Of a DNA stretch of 5,511 nucleotides, positions 4,608 to 5,511 are shown piece by piece. The notes beneath the pieces were generated by a model that made no database searches, was not told the DNA's origin, and worked only from the letters and a program-made list of their open reading frames with translations. A program made the position numbers and the translations under genes. Position 1 is the first letter of the stretch. Each line of letters begins with the position of its first letter. The stretch comes from Thermoplasmata archaeon. GTDB lineage: Archaea > Thermoplasmatota > Thermoplasmata > GCA-020350865. The stretch lies in contig CP070726.1 of the NCBI GenBank assembly GCA_020350865.1, forward strand, positions 1,290,589-1,296,099. The letters are read 5' to 3'.

Positions 4608-5511
4608 CCGTTACACCTTTTACCTTCATACCGATAAGGTCATTTAAAACAATGGGGTCATTTACCAGGGGATCGTACCAAATGTTCTGTCCTTTTTTGG
4701 CGGCCTCCAGGATTTGAAAGATGATACTGTCTATGTCCTGACCCGATTCTATATACTTGAACAGCCAGTACTGCGCCGGCGAGATGCCGTCACCCTCAAG
4801 TCCGTAAATCGACTGTCTTATGGGGTCAAGAAAGTGGGAATATATGAGGTTGCTTTCACGGATTTCAGTCCTGATTACATAGATCATCTCCAGCACCAGG
4901 TCCGAGAAGATATTCTTTTCGATTCTGGAGTGCTTGAGTTTGACAGAACCCGAAGCTTCATTGAAAATGGGGTCCCTTCTCGGCTTGAACCAGCTCCCTC
5001 CCTCGCAGGCCATTTTCTTCAGAGCATGCAGACTGTCGTTTCTCTCCTTCAAAGTGTCAAGGATGTTCTTTTCGTCCTTTTCTGCCAGTTTTTTGGCCTT
5101 CTTTGCCAGCATCTGTAAAAGTGCAGCCAGCCCCACCCTACGGGTAACACTGGGCTGCGAGTCGAAGAACCTGATTTCGGTTGTGTGGTTGTTCTTCGAA
5201 TAGGGATCCACGTCCAGGAAATGGGTGTCTGATCGGTACGAATTGGACTGCTTCTGAAACTCTTTTAGAAAGTACCTGGTGTTGAGCCAACCCTGCTCGA
5301 GATAGGGCATGTACTCGCCTTCCTGAAAATTGCAGAGATGTTTCTTGTTGTAAATGACGCGTATGCTTCTCAGGCACCTGGGAAACGGGAGTTCGGGATC
5401 ATCCGGATTGAAGCGGCCCCACAGCCTTCCTGAAGCGAAGGGAGAGCAGGCGGAGAGCAGTACGAGATATGGCTCAAAGAATCTTACAAGATGGTAGAAA
5501 TGTGTGAAGAA
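4582..5511 (-). CDS. GCS2 (YbdK-type) carboxylate-amine ligase, C-terminal part
   Basis: The frame is open from the TGA at 4582-4584 to the right edge without a stop, giving 309 residues and no start. A Met codon at 5308-5310 lies inside the conserved region and is not the true start. The visible part fits the C-terminal half or more of the GCS2 family (glutamate-cysteine ligase type 2; YbdK/EgtA-like). It shows an N-terminal 'Y-H-L-V-R-F' helix with LSACSPFASGR (about fragment residues 18-28), the family's core motif TTEIRFFDSQPS (E112, R114, D117 in the fragment) with a following LAALLQML helix, and a later segment ERNDSLHALKKMACEGGSWF like the family's 'N-x(4)-A...G' region. These enzymes use ATP to join a carboxylate, usually glutamate, to an amine; the ATP-binding N-terminal part lies outside the window. 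The amidohydrolase gene begins inside its 3' end. The amine partner is unknown, and many archaeal members are uncharacterised. Confidence 0.72.
   Translation of the reverse strand, partial: FFTHFYHLVRFFEPYLVLLSACSPFASGRLWGRFNPDDPELPFPRCLRSIRVIYNKKHLCNFQEGEYMPYLEQGWLNTRYFLKEFQKQSNSYRSDTHFLDVDPYSKNNHTTEIRFFDSQPSVTRRVGLAALLQMLAKKAKKLAEKDEKNILDTLKERNDSLHALKKMACEGGSWFKPRRDPIFNEASGSVKLKHSRIEKNIFSDLVLEMIYVIRTEIRESNLIYSHFLDPIRQSIYGLEGDGISPAQYWLFKYIESGQDIDSIIFQILEAAKKGQNIWYDPLVNDPIVLNDLIGMKVKGVTDAPLEGRI
4614..4618 (-). promoter_or_regulatory. Shine-Dalgarno sequence of the amidohydrolase, inside the ligase gene
   Basis: On the minus strand AAGGTG lies six bases before the ATG at 4605-4607. This supports that start over the internal Met15 codon at 4563-4565, which has no such sequence. 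The site is in the coding sequence of the upstream gene, so the two genes are probably translationally coupled. Confidence 0.55.

Overview
This window is most likely archaeal, probably from a euryarchaeon; I cannot name the lineage safely. The evidence is a tRNA-Leu gene without an encoded CCA end, A/T-rich TATA boxes at archaeal distances from start codons, one apparently leaderless gene, and a protein that begins with what looks like the N-terminal region of the archaeal/eukaryotic ATPase CDC48. Nothing in it looks like a phage, transposon or CRISPR locus.

Left part (1-960, roughly 35-40% GC in the lines I counted): the 3' end of an unrecognised plus-strand gene, then a plus-strand tRNA-Leu(GAG) at 184-268, then a minus-strand toxin-antitoxin operon. 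That operon is a DUF433-type antitoxin (663-908) followed two bases later by a DUF5615 PIN-like toxin (316-660). A TATA box lies upstream of the antitoxin. A hairpin followed by a U tract lies just past the toxin and separates it from the tRNA.

Middle (909-1195): a non-coding stretch with C-rich runs and the promoter of the next gene. That gene is a small plus-strand protein with four CxxC pairs (1196-1591), probably two zinc ribbons, starting with TTG behind a good Shine-Dalgarno sequence.

Right part (1704-5511, about 50-57% GC in the lines I counted): three minus-strand genes. In transcription order they are a glutamate-cysteine-ligase-like (GCS2/YbdK-type) carboxylate-amine ligase, cut by the window edge; an amidohydrolase-2 family metal-dependent hydrolase overlapping it by 26 bases; and, after a 66-base gap with its own TATA box, a protein joining a CDC48-type N region to a von Willebrand factor A (vWA) domain and an acidic tail. 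The ligase and hydrolase are almost certainly co-transcribed and may form or break the same amide-type product. The CDC48-N/vWA protein lacks AAA+ ATPase domains and is the most unusual item in the window.
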